A stretch of 64,000 nt of DNA from Thelonectria olida (lineage: Eukaryota; Ascomycota; Sordariomycetes; Hypocreales; Nectriaceae): assembly GCA_020736575.1 (NCBI GenBank), contig JAGPYM010000010.1:310001-374000 (forward strand), in the 5' to 3' direction. Positions 48,313 through 59,384 of the stretch are shown in pieces. The position numbers were made by a program, and so were the translations under genes. Numbering within the stretch: the stretch's first letter is position 1; each line of letters starts with the position of its first letter. Below the pieces are notes generated by a model that saw only the letters and a list, made by a program, of their open reading frames with translations, was not told where the DNA came from and made no database searches.

Positions 48313-49575
48313 CTAGCACCCCTGGCCGTTCATAGCAGTGGAAGCTCTTCCCTTTCCAGTCTTTCGTTTCTTTCGTGCAGTCCCCTGTTCCCTATCCGCT
48401 CGTGCATCGGCCTCCTTGGCTTCACGTATATTCTTGAGAATTTGCTCACATGTGGAACGTCGGCTCAGTACGATGGGAGGACCATAATAGACGTCAGAGG
48501 TGTGGTCGCCAGACGGAGGTCCTTCCATCACATAATAGTTGAAGGCAGGAGAGGGCTCAGCTAAAGCCCCTTCCACCACAGGATGGTTGAATTCAGGAGG
48601 AGGCCCAGCCGAAGGCCCATGCACCATGGAATCGTTAGATGCAGGATGGGGGCCAGCTGAAGTTCCTTGCATCAGGCGATTGTCGAATGCAGAAGGGGGC
48701 TCAGATGAAGTCCCTTGCATCACAGGATGGTTGAATCCAGGAGGAGGCCCAGCTAAATTCCCTTGCATCGTGGGATCGTTAAATGCCAGAGGGGGCCCAG
48801 CCGAAAGTGTTTGCTTCATGGGATGGTTGAGTTCAGGCGGGGAACTAGTTGAAAGTCCTTCCATCAGGGGACTATTGAGTGCAGGAGACGGCCCAGCTGA
48901 AGGCTCTTGCATCTTAGGATAGTTGAAACTAGGAGGGGAGCTAGCCGAAGGTTTTTGGTCTATTAGATAGATGAGTTCAAGAGCACGCTCGGGTGAGAAC
49001 TCTTGCATCATGGAATCTTTGACCGCGGGAGGGGGGTCAGCTGAAGGTTCTTGCATCATGGGATCGTTGAATGTAGGGCATGGGGCAGCCGGAGTCTGAG
49101 CAGCTGCCGTCGCGGCTATCCACGCCTCCAAGTCCTTCGGATCGTAAGCCCGACGAGCAACTCGATTAGTGTTGGATGCAGTATAATCTGAGCCAAAAGA
49201 ATCGATGCCAGTCGTCTGACCCTCTGGCTCTGGCTTTGGAGATGGCTTTGGGGATGGCTCTAGGGCTGGATTTGGAGCTGGAGTCGGAGCTCCACGCGGG
49301 CCAGCATCGTCGGCACTGCCAGGGCCGCCAGGACCATTAGCATCGGGACCCTTGTCAGTTTTCTGGAGTATTTCAGGGTTATTGGAGCCCTTCTTCTTGT
49401 CGTGGACAGCCCTTCGCCTTTTGGGGAGTGTCTGGTCAACCCCATAGCCCATCCAGGTGCGACCACCAGTCCCGTACGGCGTGTAGGGCGATGGCTGGTT
49501 TTGGGCCTCACGTTCCCTGATCCGAGCCCATTCCAGGGGTGATAGAAATGTTCGCTCGCCGTTATTGTTAGACAT
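48313..49575 (-). CDS. Pro-rich protein with twelve 16-residue tandem repeats, unknown function
   Basis: A single-exon 420-aa protein that I do not recognise. The N-terminus (FLSPLEWARIREREAQ) is followed by a basic patch (PKRRRAVHDKKKG, 51-63), a Pro/Lys/Glu spacer (97-118) and a WIAATAAAQ segment. Residues 169-360 consist of exactly twelve units of 16 residues with no length change (consensus FNHPxMQGxSAGPPPA). Units 2 and 3 are strongly diverged but keep the period. The last 60 residues contain STCEQILKNIREAKEADARADR, likely helical, and RKKRKTGKGR, a strong nuclear signal. There is no signal peptide or membrane segment. The repeats suggest a disordered scaffold or binding array in the nucleus. 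A conserved PPxF/FNHP register in each unit would be the binding site. Confidence 0.7.
   Translation of the reverse strand: MSNNNGERTFLSPLEWARIREREAQNQPSPYTPYGTGGRTWMGYGVDQTLPKRRRAVHDKKKGSNNPEILQKTDKGPDANGPGGPGSADDAGPRGAPTPAPNPALEPSPKPSPKPEPEGQTTGIDSFGSDYTASNTNRVARRAYDPKDLEAWIAATAAAQTPAAPCPTFNDPMMQEPSADPPPAVKDSMMQEFSPERALELIYLIDQKPSASSPPSFNYPKMQEPSAGPSPALNSPLMEGLSTSSPPELNHPMKQTLSAGPPLAFNDPTMQGNLAGPPPGFNHPVMQGTSSEPPSAFDNRLMQGTSAGPHPASNDSMVHGPSAGPPPEFNHPVVEGALAEPSPAFNYYVMEGPPSGDHTSDVYYGPPIVLSRRSTCEQILKNIREAKEADARADREQGTARKKRKTGKGRASTAMNGQGC
48496..49071 (-). repeat. Coding minisatellite, 12 x 48 bp
   Basis: The 576 bp are exactly 12 units of 48 bp in frame, on the + strand recognisable by recurring GGxGGCCCAGC and TCxTTGCATCA strings. 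The copies are diverged in sequence but have no indel, which argues for selection on unit length rather than recent expansion. Confidence 0.85.
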
Positions 49576-50528
49576 ATCGAATATGTGTACACGATGGGGT
49601 TGATTGTAACAAGTGCCTGAGTGGATGAGTTCTCAAATTTAGCAGGTTCTGTCTTTGGGAGAGACAAGTGCATTTTATACAGCATGTTCTACCCAGAAGG
49701 TTTTACGATAGGAAGGCTCTTTCCCATTATTGTCGTCACGAAACATGCTTTCAAAGCAAGAGGAGGAATGACTTTGTTGCCCGAAGTTTCTTCTCACATG
49801 CGCCCAGTTGAGAGGCTGTATTTGCACTTTCCAAAACACATCTTTCATGTCAAAGCCTATCTCCTCGTGGTACGAAACCAATCATAAACTTCCCTTTCCG
49901 CAAACCTAAAGAAGAGACATAGCTACATCGATGACTTTGTTGGCATAAGTCTCACCGTGGTGAGATCTTGCACATCAAACAGTGTATCTTGTTTCCCGGC
50001 TTCCCTTTGTTTCCCAACATGGAATAGGTGCCAGAGTTGTCACAATTTTCTTCTTCCTTGCAGCAAGCCTAGCCTTTAGTTATACTTTATATTGCCTTGC
50101 AATATCAACCCTGGGCAATCCATGCCGCCAGGTCTCTCACGGAGCAATGGGGAGTGTCGATTTCAAGTCAACAAAAAAGTGGCCTGATACAATGAACCGG
50201 AATCCTTCAATTACTTTGCTATACCAACTTTAATTCTCTCTTTGGCGAGTTGCATCTGCACGTCTGACGTCCTAGGCGTTCGGTCGAGGTGATAGTGACA
50301 CTTGCAAAAACACAACCCAAGAACTTCGTGAACTGTCACGCAATCACATTTCCGGGGACAAGGTTGGAGTCACATCCAATAATTACTTCAATAGAGATGC
50401 TATGGGTATTTGCTTGGTTTTCGCATCTTCCATCTGCGCCCTGTGGCCCCAGTTTCCAGGGATGCCCAACAACGCTGCTCCCCCCTGGAAGCCCTCATAT
50501 TATAAATTCGATCATAGGTTTCGTCGTC
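49576..50528. other. Intergenic, no gene seen
   Basis: About 950 bp holding the promoter of the repeat-protein gene and the 3' region of the MFS gene. Small frames on the + strand have no motifs. Confidence 0.6.
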
Positions 50529-52490
50529 TCATGCCCGCTCCTCTGAGTGCTCAATTGCGTGGGCCTTGTCGGCAGCCTTTGCCATGTCTTCGGAAGTGCT
50601 GGGAGGCCGATCGTGAACGTATCCACTGCAGGTTTTGTTAGTAAACAAACAATTTTTTTTTTCGAGGAGAAAAGAACTTACAAAATGACATCCATCTCAT
50701 CGAGGGTACGGCCCTTGGTCTCTGGCAGGAAGAAGAACGACCAGAGGGACGCAATCAGCATCCAGCAAGCAAAGAAGAACCATGTACCGAAGCCAAACGA
50801 CTTGAAGATGTAGGGGAGAGCCTTGGTTATGGCAAACTGGGTGAGCCACTGGACAAGAGCCGCGTAGGTCCCAGTCATGGTTCGTAGGGCGCCAGGGAAG
50901 ATTTCGGCGGAAACGATCCAGGGGATGCCGTTGAGACCGAAGGACCAGCTAGATGACAACTGTGAGTGAGTCTTCTTGGTTATTGTGGACTTCCAGGACT
51001 TACAAGACCGAGTAGATCATAATCATGGCTGTAGCGGCCTTTCCGCCAGCGGCAGTGGAAGGGGACAGCTCCTCGCCCGCCTCAATAATAGATGCGGGAT
51101 GTCCGATCTTGACATAGGCGCCGACGAACCACAGGCAGAGGGAACACGCGATGGAGGAGATGATGGTAGGATTTCGTCGACCCCAGATGTCAATTAGAGC
51201 ACCGTAGAAGATGATTGACGCGACAGCTTCACATTGTCAGCACGAAAGGCTCAGGCTTGAGGGAGTCGTTTGAGGAGGTGGTTCATACCCTTGACGAGGC
51301 CGTAGATGCCCGTGTAGAGAGAGACATCGCTGATGCCGAGAGAGCCAAACAGCGTGGGAGAGTAGTAGTTGATGGCAGCCGCTCCTGACATGTTCTGGAG
51401 AGCAAAGGAGCAGAAGACAAGAACAACACGGTTCCACATGCCCTTGCGAGAAAGCTCATAGAGGGCACCACGGAAGAAAGCCCAAGCGCCAGTACCGAAC
51501 TTGCTGGCGATGGCAGCTTCCTCGACGAGACGGACTCGGATCATCTGAAGGTCCTCCTGGAGGTCTAAACATTGTGTTAGCCACTTTCTTTCTTCCGTGT
51601 CTGGCGATAACCTGGATAATAGGTATGCAGGCGAGGGAGGCAGCACTCACAGACGTGGTCACGGGGGATCTTTCGCAACTTCTCAAGCGCGACAGTCGCC
51701 TCTTCCTCGCGGTTCTTGCGCATCAGCCACAAAGGACTCTCATGCAGGAAGAAACCGCCGATCAGAAGGATGCCGGCAGGGATGATCTGGACCGCCATGG
51801 GCACGCGCCAGCTGGTAGACGTGGTCGGGTCCATGTTCTGGTTGATGCCGTAGTTGATCCAGAAGCCAATGAGCGAGCCAATTTGGTAGGCAACTTCGAA
51901 GAGACCGGTTAGGATACCTCGGATCGAGACGATGGAGAGTTCGGCGATGTAACTAGGCACGGTTGCGGTGATGGCACCGCAGGCAATGCCTGTGAGGACG
52001 CGTCCGGCGTCTACAACTGTTAGAGGCATATTTTTGACCTGATATGAGGACAGGAGACTCACAGATATGGGACAATTGGCCAGTCGCAGCAGTCATGATG
52101 ATGGCGCCGATGAGGAAGACGACGACATTGGACTGAAGCGCCCATTTTCGGCCAACTTTCTCAGTAACTGTCCACGCCTTTGGTTAGCTCTCACAGCGTC
52201 TCTCAAAATCGACCGCAACTGGGTGTCATACTCAGGAAACAGAAGATAGCACCGAAGAAAGCACCGGCTTGGAAAGCAGAGGTGATGTTGGACGAGATGT
52301 CGGCCGCGTGGTCGGGGTTGATGTTGAAGTCGGTTTTGAAGCTCGCTCGCGCAATCGTCGTGCCCACAAAGGCAGAGTCGTAGCCGAAGAGCAGCGAGCC
52401 CGTGGCAATGATGGCTGCTTCGCTGTACAGCCGGAAGTTGTAGACCTCCTTGGGCGTTGGGCGATCCTCGACGGCGCGGAAGCCACCCAT
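50529..52490 (-). CDS. MFS transporter, quinate permease-like (sugar-porter family)
   Basis: The 528-aa protein comes from seven exons: 52232-52490, 52063-52167, 51651-52010, 51289-51564, 51004-51226, 50682-50948 and 50529-50625. Every intron has GT..AG and the total is divisible by three. The N-terminus EDRPTPKEVYNFRLY and LLFGYDSAFVGTTIA closely resemble the quinate permease group (qa-y/QutD) as I remember it. EKVGRKWAL follows TM2, GRVLTGIACG lies in TM4 and PETKGRTLDEMD ends TM12. The last exon adds a charged C-tail (FGYVHDRPPSTSEDM..). The final intron is easily missed, because reading through gives an early stop one codon later (VIL-stop). It is followed on the same strand by the aldolase and regulator genes, a likely module. 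Confidence 0.93.
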
Positions 52491-53703
52491 TGTGAAGTGC
52501 TTGGTTGGTCAAGGAACTAGACTTTCTCTCAAGATTGCAATTCAACTCCTCGTGCGTCGTTGGCGATCCTTGCCAAAATCTCGAGAAGTGTCAAAGAGAC
52601 TGGATGATTGATAACCCCGGAAAACGCGAGGAAGCCCCCAAGTATTTATCCTAACACGGTCCGTCCGTTCAAGTTTCCCAAAAAGAAAACCCCATGGGCC
52701 GGTTCGCCTGCGGGGATGCTACACCTTGGGGGAAGGGCCTGGGAATCCGGGGTGTGTCTGACAGTGAGTGGCGCCGGCGGTGGTCGCTTGGTCGCTTCGA
52801 GGATGAAAGCAAGGGCCTCTCCCGAAAGAATCCCTACTTTATCCAGTGCTACACTGCATACACAACTAGTTACTAACAAAAAAAACAGGCTGCGATGCCT
52901 TTGACAATGAGGAACCGGGGTGTGTCTGTGTCTGTGGGCGTGTGTGTGGAGAGCAGGTGGGGAGAAATCTGGGGATGGTCTGTCAAGTTGGAGAAGGGGA
53001 ACGTCAGAGCGGCATTGAAGCTGCGAGAGCCCCCCGGGGAGAGAACGCTCACGAGGGGGGAACTCGGCTGCATGGGTTGGGTTGGGAACACATGATGGTG
53101 TGAGCGAACGAGATCCGACGGACAGATTTGGCGTGTGGCTAGAATAAAACTAGACGTTTTGAGAGAGAGTCATGAATGCCGATATGCGAGCCGACGCGAG
53201 GACGAGCGGCGATTGGAGGAATCCTAGTATCAATTGCCACGAGGAGGGGCACAGGGGGGAGGGATGACGATGTTTGCTCGGGTTGCAAGGACCAAGAGCC
53301 GATGACGCGGAGGTGGCACGGATATACATTTGAGGATTTGATCAAGAGATGCCATGACTCTTAACGACTTAATTCATGGGGAGGGAGGCAAGGAAGGAAT
53401 TTTGAGGTTTGTTGGAGGGGGATAGAGCGTGGCGAGTTGGGGGCACATTATGGCCTGTCAGCGCTGACTCGAGTCAATCAACTAATAGAACACCTCCCTA
53501 ATAATTCACCAACTATTGTGACGTATGGTTTATTCTATAAAGTCAAGAAATTCTTTTATTGCACTCTGATAGATGGTCGTTGTCGTCGAACTATACTTCC
53601 GTCGTCTCCTTCGGACACATACCGAATTAGGAAATCCTCAAAGATCTGATAGCTCAGCTCTGAGTCTCAGCTCACACGCACTCTTCCACCAAGGAACACA
53701 ACC
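52491..53703. other. Intergenic, no gene seen
   Basis: A 1.2-kb promoter region of the MFS gene. Nothing else is recognised. Short frames on both strands appear random. Confidence 0.6.
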
Positions 53704-53967
53704 ATGGAACAATCAGATGACTTTGACATATACCCGATAGACGAGCCTCAACTCCGGCCATCATGCCATCCAACCTTCATCGGTAAACACCGCAAGTCTT
53801 GCCTGTTGACCGCTCATCTCGGCCAATATCCGACTCAGCTCAAGGTAGGTACCAAGATCAAGTCCAAGCACAACGCCTCAAGGGGACCACGGCCTCATGA
53901 ACTCGCGTGGCATCCAATTCAGCCGCATCTCATCACTCTAGGTCCCGACGGCAAGGTAAAGTTATAA
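53704..53967 (+). CDS. Possible short ORF with a WD40-like end, 87 aa
   Basis: ATG in a good context (ACAACCATGG) opens an 87-codon frame. Its start (MEQSDDFDIYPIDEPQ) is acidic, its middle basic (KIKSKHN). Its end (HELAWHPIQPHLITLGPDGKVKL) resembles one WD40 repeat edge and stops where the repeat would give a WD pair. GT-like donors at AAG-GTAGGT and AAG-GTAAAG are present, so it might have exons I could not connect. It may be a fragment of a former gene, a small real gene or chance. Confidence 0.25.
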   Translation: MEQSDDFDIYPIDEPQLRPSCHPTFIGKHRKSCLLTAHLGQYPTQLKVGTKIKSKHNASRGPRPHELAWHPIQPHLITLGPDGKVKL

Positions 53968-54080
53968 TGCATGCATATCATTCATTCCATATTCGTTCGT
54001 AGCGCATTCCAGGCCTCTATGCAGTGTGTGCCGTCTAAGAAGCAATCCCACCTCTTCCCATGCAAGTCTTCCTAGCTTTC

Positions 54081-55102
54081 CTACACCCCCCTCTTACCCA
54101 GCCCTTGCTCGACAACATCTAAAGGCTCCACCACCTTGAGGATCCACGCCTGCTTGCTCTCGTCGTCGTACTTGGGGTACGGTCGGCGGCAGTGGCAGCT
54201 CTCTAAGGGGTACCCACGGATCTTGGCCACCACCCACTTGGTGCCGTTGATGCCGCCCTTTCCAAAGCCCCATTCCATCTTGGCAAGCTCTAGCTGCGCA
54301 GCCTCGGCCTCCTTCAAGTGCCCAGCCTTGTAGAGGTCGTATATTTGCATGCAGGCCTTGGGGTACAGATTGGCTACACCCGTGATGACGCCAATGCTGC
54401 CCACCGACAGCGCGGGCACGAGCCAGTCGCTCTGGCCAGCCAGCGCGGAAAAGTCTTCGGGCTTGTACTGGGCTGTTACGCGGGCGACCTTGGCGATGCC
54501 GCCGCATGTCAGCTTCACGCCGACAATGTTGGGGTGCTGGCCCAGGCGCTCAAGCATTTCCGAGTTCACGTCGAGGCCAGCCACGACACCGGGGAAGTTG
54601 TAAATGACAATGGGGAGAGGGCTGACGCCGGCGAGCTCCTCGAAGAAGGCGACGATGGCGTCCTGGGTCATGGCGAAGTGGAAGTAGCTGGGGACGAGGA
54701 CGAGAACATAGTCGGCACCGGCCTCCTTAGCCAACTGCGTCTCAGCAACCACGTCGCGAGTTGAGTGGCCGGAGGTGCCCATGGTAATGGTGACATCAGG
54801 ACGGCCAACTTGAGCCGCAATGTCGCGGGTCGTCTTTACTAGTTGTCGCTTTTCGTCTGATGAAAGAGTGACAGCCTCTCCGTTGGTTCCAGCAATGACA
54901 ACTACAGATGTGTTAGTTGTTCGTGTTTCCTGTTAAGTAATTGGGAATGCATACTTCCGTCAAGACCAGAGCTGATCAGAAACTCAATGTGTTTCTTTTG
55001 AAGATCCCAGTCAATCTCTTGGGTAGCATCGTCGCGGAACCAAGTTAGAGAAGGGACATGGATGCCGGGAGGATACGCCTTGCTCTTGACCATTGAACCC
55101 AT
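54081..55102 (-). CDS. Dihydrodipicolinate synthase-family aldolase (2-keto-3-deoxy sugar acid or HOGA-like)
   Basis: The 322-aa protein comes from exons 54955-55102 and 54081-54901 (intron GTATGC..GTAG, 53 bp). DHDPS/NAL family (PF00701) features are GTNGEAVTLSS (residues 54-64), the catalytic Tyr150 in VIYNFPG and the Schiff-base Lys179 in VGVKLTCG. The size matches fungal family members such as L-threo-3-deoxy-hexulosonate aldolase (galacturonate pathway) and 4-hydroxy-2-oxoglutarate aldolase. Fungi make lysine by the aminoadipate route, so a catabolic aldolase, not a lysine enzyme, is expected. It sits between a quinate-permease-like transporter and a zinc-cluster factor on the same strand. 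Which keto acid it cleaves is not shown. Confidence 0.9.
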
Positions 55103-55754
55103 TTTGTCTATAACTTTTACTGTTGTTTTCGAAGGGAATTGACAATGAACAAACGCGACAAATCAGAGAGTGAAAGTTTGTAAGACGGATGGGAATTGAG
55201 ACAACAGCTCAAGTGGGAACAGCGGCCAAGATATTCCATTTCTTCAAGGCCCCCACGGAGACTCCATCGGGACTCCATCAAGGGACTCAACTCCAACTGC
55301 GAGTTGCCACGTCCTGACCGGCTTTCTCGACGAGCACAACATGTTGACAAGTAACGTACTGCTGCTGCCACTCGACGGGTAGAGTTAGTCGCATGCGGGG
55401 AAGCAGTTGGAGAAAGGCCATGCAAGTCAACCCACCAACTCGACTCGTGAGACCCGATCCCGATCGGCACGAAGAGTGTGTGTGGGGCGTCGAGCCGACA
55501 AGCACGAGTCGACGAGCAGCCAAAGCTGGCCAAGGCAGTCCAGCGAGTTCCTAGCTGGGTATAGGGGCAGGTCGGGGCATTTTTACCCCAAACACCATGA
55601 TCGGCCCAGGTTAGAGGATGCATGATTCCGGTTGTGGGCCGGCTGTCGGTGGTGCCATGATCCGTTCTTGGTGTTGTGAGGTTGCACTCTGTACTCCCCT
55701 CGTGACCTCGTTACCAGGAACATTGCATAATCCCATTTTTCTTTGTTGCTGCAT
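55103..55754. other. Intergenic, no gene seen
   Basis: A 650-bp stretch with the promoter of the aldolase gene and the 3' region of the regulator. A 168-codon - strand frame (55117-55623) has no motifs and lies over the promoter. Confidence 0.55.
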
Positions 55755-57961
55755 CTAGACGATGGCAAAACACGAATTGAAGACTGCATGCATAACCGCT
55801 CGGATATCCATCCGAGCCTTGGCCGTCTCCTGTCTGGCCTGTACCTCCTCCAACACCTGGGCCGTGATGCGAGCGTTGCCAGCCACCTTTTCCATTCTCA
55901 GAATCTGTGTCTTGATCCAGACCTTTTCGTTGGCGTCCTGCTCCTCGACCCCCAGCATCAATAGCGGCCAGAGCATGTTGACGGGCAGCGTGTCCTCGGG
56001 CTCCAAGTCGGCCACGATTTGTCGAGCGAGTTTCCGGATCTGGTCCATTGCGTCGACTGCGTCTTTGGTGAGCGGCAAATGCTTAAACGCCACGCGGTGA
56101 AGGTGAATCTTGGAGGCGGCGTAATTCGCCAGGTATGTTCGGAACGCTCGAGTGATGACGAAGGCGAGATGCTTGGAGACGTGAGGCTCTGTCAACTTCC
56201 CTGCCACAGCATAATCCATCAGTGGAGGCCGCTGCTCGTATAATGTTCGCAAGTCAGTCGCGATAGAGGCGCCGATATTCATCACCTCGATCTCGTCTTC
56301 GACTGTACCCCGAGACCGATGCCAAGGGTCAATCTTGGATATTCGCCCCATGAAGCTCTGCACCTTTTGGTAGAAGACTACGCCAGGTTGGTACAAGACC
56401 TGGAAAAGTACGTCTTCAATGTCGCCTTCTCCGGCATCTTGCCTGGCAACTTCATCCTCCCCATCGAAGCTCGCGGGTGATGCTTCCACTAACATGACTT
56501 CGTCGTCCTTGGTCAGGAACAAACCGTCGCCGCCAGCAGACACAGCCCGACCGTCGAGGAGACGAATCCATAGTAGAAGCTGCTTTTCAACCCCAGTGAA
56601 ACTGTTCTTATTGCTCCCTTGGAATAATAGATAGGCACGCTTGAGATTGGTGTGGGCTGCGTCGAGTCGGCTCTCGAGGATATCGATGTAACTCACAAAG
56701 AAGAGGGCGGCGAGCAGGTACTCTCTTCCAGGGCTGTGCTCCACCATGGGCTGGCCATCACGACTTGCTACCTCGGCGACAGCATGCTCGTAGTAATTTT
56801 GTTCTCCCATGGTCATCGTCCAGGTCCCATCTTGGCGACAGAGAAGGAGATTTGAAAAGGCAAGAATGGCGTAGCGGACCATGGAAGATGCGTTCGCCAT
56901 TTCCACAACAGCTTGACGCGTAGATACCCATTTCTTCTGCGTTTCAACCTCGGAGATGATGGGTGGATTGACAGAGTTGACAAAGAATTCCATCAACTTC
57001 TCGCCGCCTTGGGGTAGGGCGAGCTTGTCCTGGCTGTCATTGCTCTGGGATAGTGACGGTGCAGGGAACGGGTTTGCAAAGGCTGTTCTATCTGGAAACG
57101 TGATTTGTGAATGAGCAGCCTATGAACAGATTAGTTAGGAACTCATACGTGCCATCTCCGGGTTAGATGCGAACAATACAGGTCGCTGGATATGCACAGC
57201 AGTGGATCTCCAGGGGCAATGGCACTCACCAGCATGTGTGACTCGAGTCCCTGGTTCATATCTGGGCTCACCTGCTGCCAGAACGAGTCTCCCGAGTCGT
57301 TCCACATGAAGCTCGCGTAGTCAAACACCTCGTCGACAGCGTGGGCCGGCTGGAAGACGGAATTCCCAGGAGACGGCTCCGTGCCTGGAGACAAGTTCTG
57401 GTCAGGCGCCGGGCCGCTCATGTCGTTTGCGGGCTGCTGTCTCCTCTGGGCCGTGGACCGAGCCTGAGGCCGCCATTTGCATTCCATGTTGAGCCTCTCG
57501 CAATGGGAGCATCTCGGCCTCTGCTCATCGCATTTGACCTTGCGACGCCTAGAATTGATAGGTCAGAGCCGGGGTTCAGGCATAGGATTGGAAAAGGGTT
57601 CGTACTTGCAGGTCAGACAACCCTCTCTTGAGCGGATGTACCTCCGACCGGCTGCTGTTGCGCGCGAGGGAGTGAGGGCGTTGGTGGGCTCCTGAGGCGT
57701 CATTCCGCCGTTGACACTGGTTCTGCTGGCCCGAGGGATGAGAGGTCGTTGGCCGTTGGTGTCGCTGATCAGCGCGTCTCTATCCCGGGAGGACATGCTC
57801 TCTTTAAGTTGGTCGTATCCCTGCAGGCTGTTCCGGATCGTGGGGTTGACTGGGGAATGAGGAGGGAAGAGCTGGACGGCACTGTGAGATGTATTATCCA
57901 CCAGCTGAACCTCCCTTCGGTCGGCGCATGGACTATGAGCCAACCTTGAACACCAATTCAT
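55755..57961 (-). CDS. Zn(II)2Cys6 transcription factor
   Basis: The 679-aa protein comes from exons 57606-57961, 57230-57548 and 55755-57119. Intron 1 (GTACGA..TCTAG) splits the zinc cluster, so that SREGCLTCK in exon 1 joins RRKVKCDEQRPRCSHC in exon 2. This rebuilds CX2CX6CX5CX2CX6C, starting at C115 and C118. Intron 2 is 110 bp (GTGAGT..CATAG, branch CTAACTAAT). The long exon 3 has the helical fungal-specific-domain type region (for example MANASSMVRYAILAFSNLL). The start is uncertain: Met at 57961 gives 679 aa, while Met at 57796 (MSSRDRDAL) gives 624 aa; both are in frame. It is the neighbour of the aldolase and transporter genes on the same strand, which makes it a likely regulator of that module. 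Confidence 0.9.
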
Positions 57962-58831
57962 TCATCCCCTTGTTGTTGTTCTGCTTTGATGCTCAGAAGA
58001 GTCGGAGGGACCCGTGAGCTCGGGCTGTCAGGTGACGGCATTTGCGGGGCAGAAGTATTGACTCCTGTAAAAGTCGAGAAGAAATCTGCGCCCACCCACG
58101 CGATATTGGGGTCGCTAGCGGTGGTGGCTAACGGTTCTAGGCCAGGTGCTTATGGCGGCACTGGGGTAATTTAAGCAATGAGGATATCTCAACATTGAAC
58201 CTCAGAAGGATGGAACGACCATGGCTTGGGATTAGCATATTCTATGGATATTGCAATAATTTATCTCTAGGGATCACCCAATAACTACATAAATAGGTAC
58301 GTTAACCATTACATCCAGGTTGACCTGGCTTAGGTAACGGATGGAACTGCCCAAATCTCCACAATCCAAACTGAAGCATCTGGGCCTTACCCTGGACTTT
58401 TGGCAATTCTAGATTACAAATAAAAATCACCCGCTCTGCTGTAGGAAATAGTATTAATTTGTAGGAAACACGCTCATCGACACATCAGTAAATAAAGTCT
58501 TCTTTAATGACTCCTCTAGACACTGCCCGTCGCGATGAGGGCGAGATGGTGCAGTCGCAGTCACACATCTACTTGTCCGTAGAGGTCGTGTGTGTTTTGT
58601 ACCACCTTCCTCGAATCACTGCTGTCAACAGGAAGGCAGCACCAATGGCCATAACCATTTGACTCCTGCCTTATCTCTTCCTCTAGATCTTGTACAATGA
58701 TATTTACGTCATCAACATACTCGATCCCAGCTCAACTTCGAATCACCCTCGCCTCCAACTCTGACCCAACACCATCATCATCGAACACAACCCTAAAACA
58801 TACCTGAGAAATCTTCCAAAAGCAACTCAAA
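57962..58831. other. Divergent intergenic region, no gene seen
   Basis: An 870-bp region between the regulator (-) and the small charged protein (+), with presumed promoters of both. Nothing else is seen. Confidence 0.6.
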
Positions 58832-59191
58832 ATGCCTACTCGCGAAGTCCTCTCCTATTTCTCCAACGCCGGCCCCCAGGCCACAGGCGTCGGCCCCATC
58901 TACGAGCATATCGATCACATTCCTCAAAGCCTCCTCGACAGGCACAACAACCTCGCCGCCAAGCCGAATAAGTCGACATGCTTTTCTCCGGATGCCCGCC
59001 GCACCACTCCAGAGGAACAGGTCAGTCGAGCAGGATTCGTGTTTGAGAGAGAAAACTAACGGTCGTACTAGGACCGGGTTAGAAGCACTGGAGCACGAAC
59101 GCCTGGTTCCCTCGCCGCCGAGATTCGAGCGCAGATCAAGCACAGGGCTGATGAAAAGGAGAAGAAGAACAAGGACAAGGAGCCCCAGTGA
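58832..59191 (+). CDS. Small charged protein, 102 aa, unknown function
   Basis: Exons 58832-59020 and 59072-59191 join in frame (GTCAGT, branch AACTAAC, CTAG; 51-bp intron). The first half (MPTREVLSYFSNAG..IYEHIDHIPQSLLDRHNNLAAKP) is ordinary soluble protein. Exon 2 gives ARTPGSLAAEIRAQIKHR followed by a Lys/Glu-rich helix (DEKEKKNKDKEP). There is no signal or membrane segment. Small fungal proteins of this kind exist, but I cannot name the family. It ends 91 bp before the convergent P450-like gene. Confidence 0.75.
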
Positions 59192-59282
59192 AGCCAATAA
59201 TGGCGAATCATCATTCATAGCCACCTAAGGGTGAACTGTACTGGCCCAGAAATTCCAATAACAAGTCGTTCGTCCATCAAGA

Positions 59283-59384
59283 TCATCTCTTCTTCTTCTG
59301 CTGCTTTTGATGCTTGTTTTGCTTTTGATGCTTTGGTTGCTTTTGATCTTTTTGCTGCTTCTGCTCCTTTTGATCTTCGTGGCC
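59283..59384 (-). repeat. Lys/Gln coding microrepeat at the C-terminus of the P450-like gene
   Basis: The codons CAA/CAG-AAG alternate with CAT, AAC and GAT for about 30 codons, with near-repeats such as CATCAAAAGCA(A/G). It gives the basic Q/K/H tail. Confidence 0.8.
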
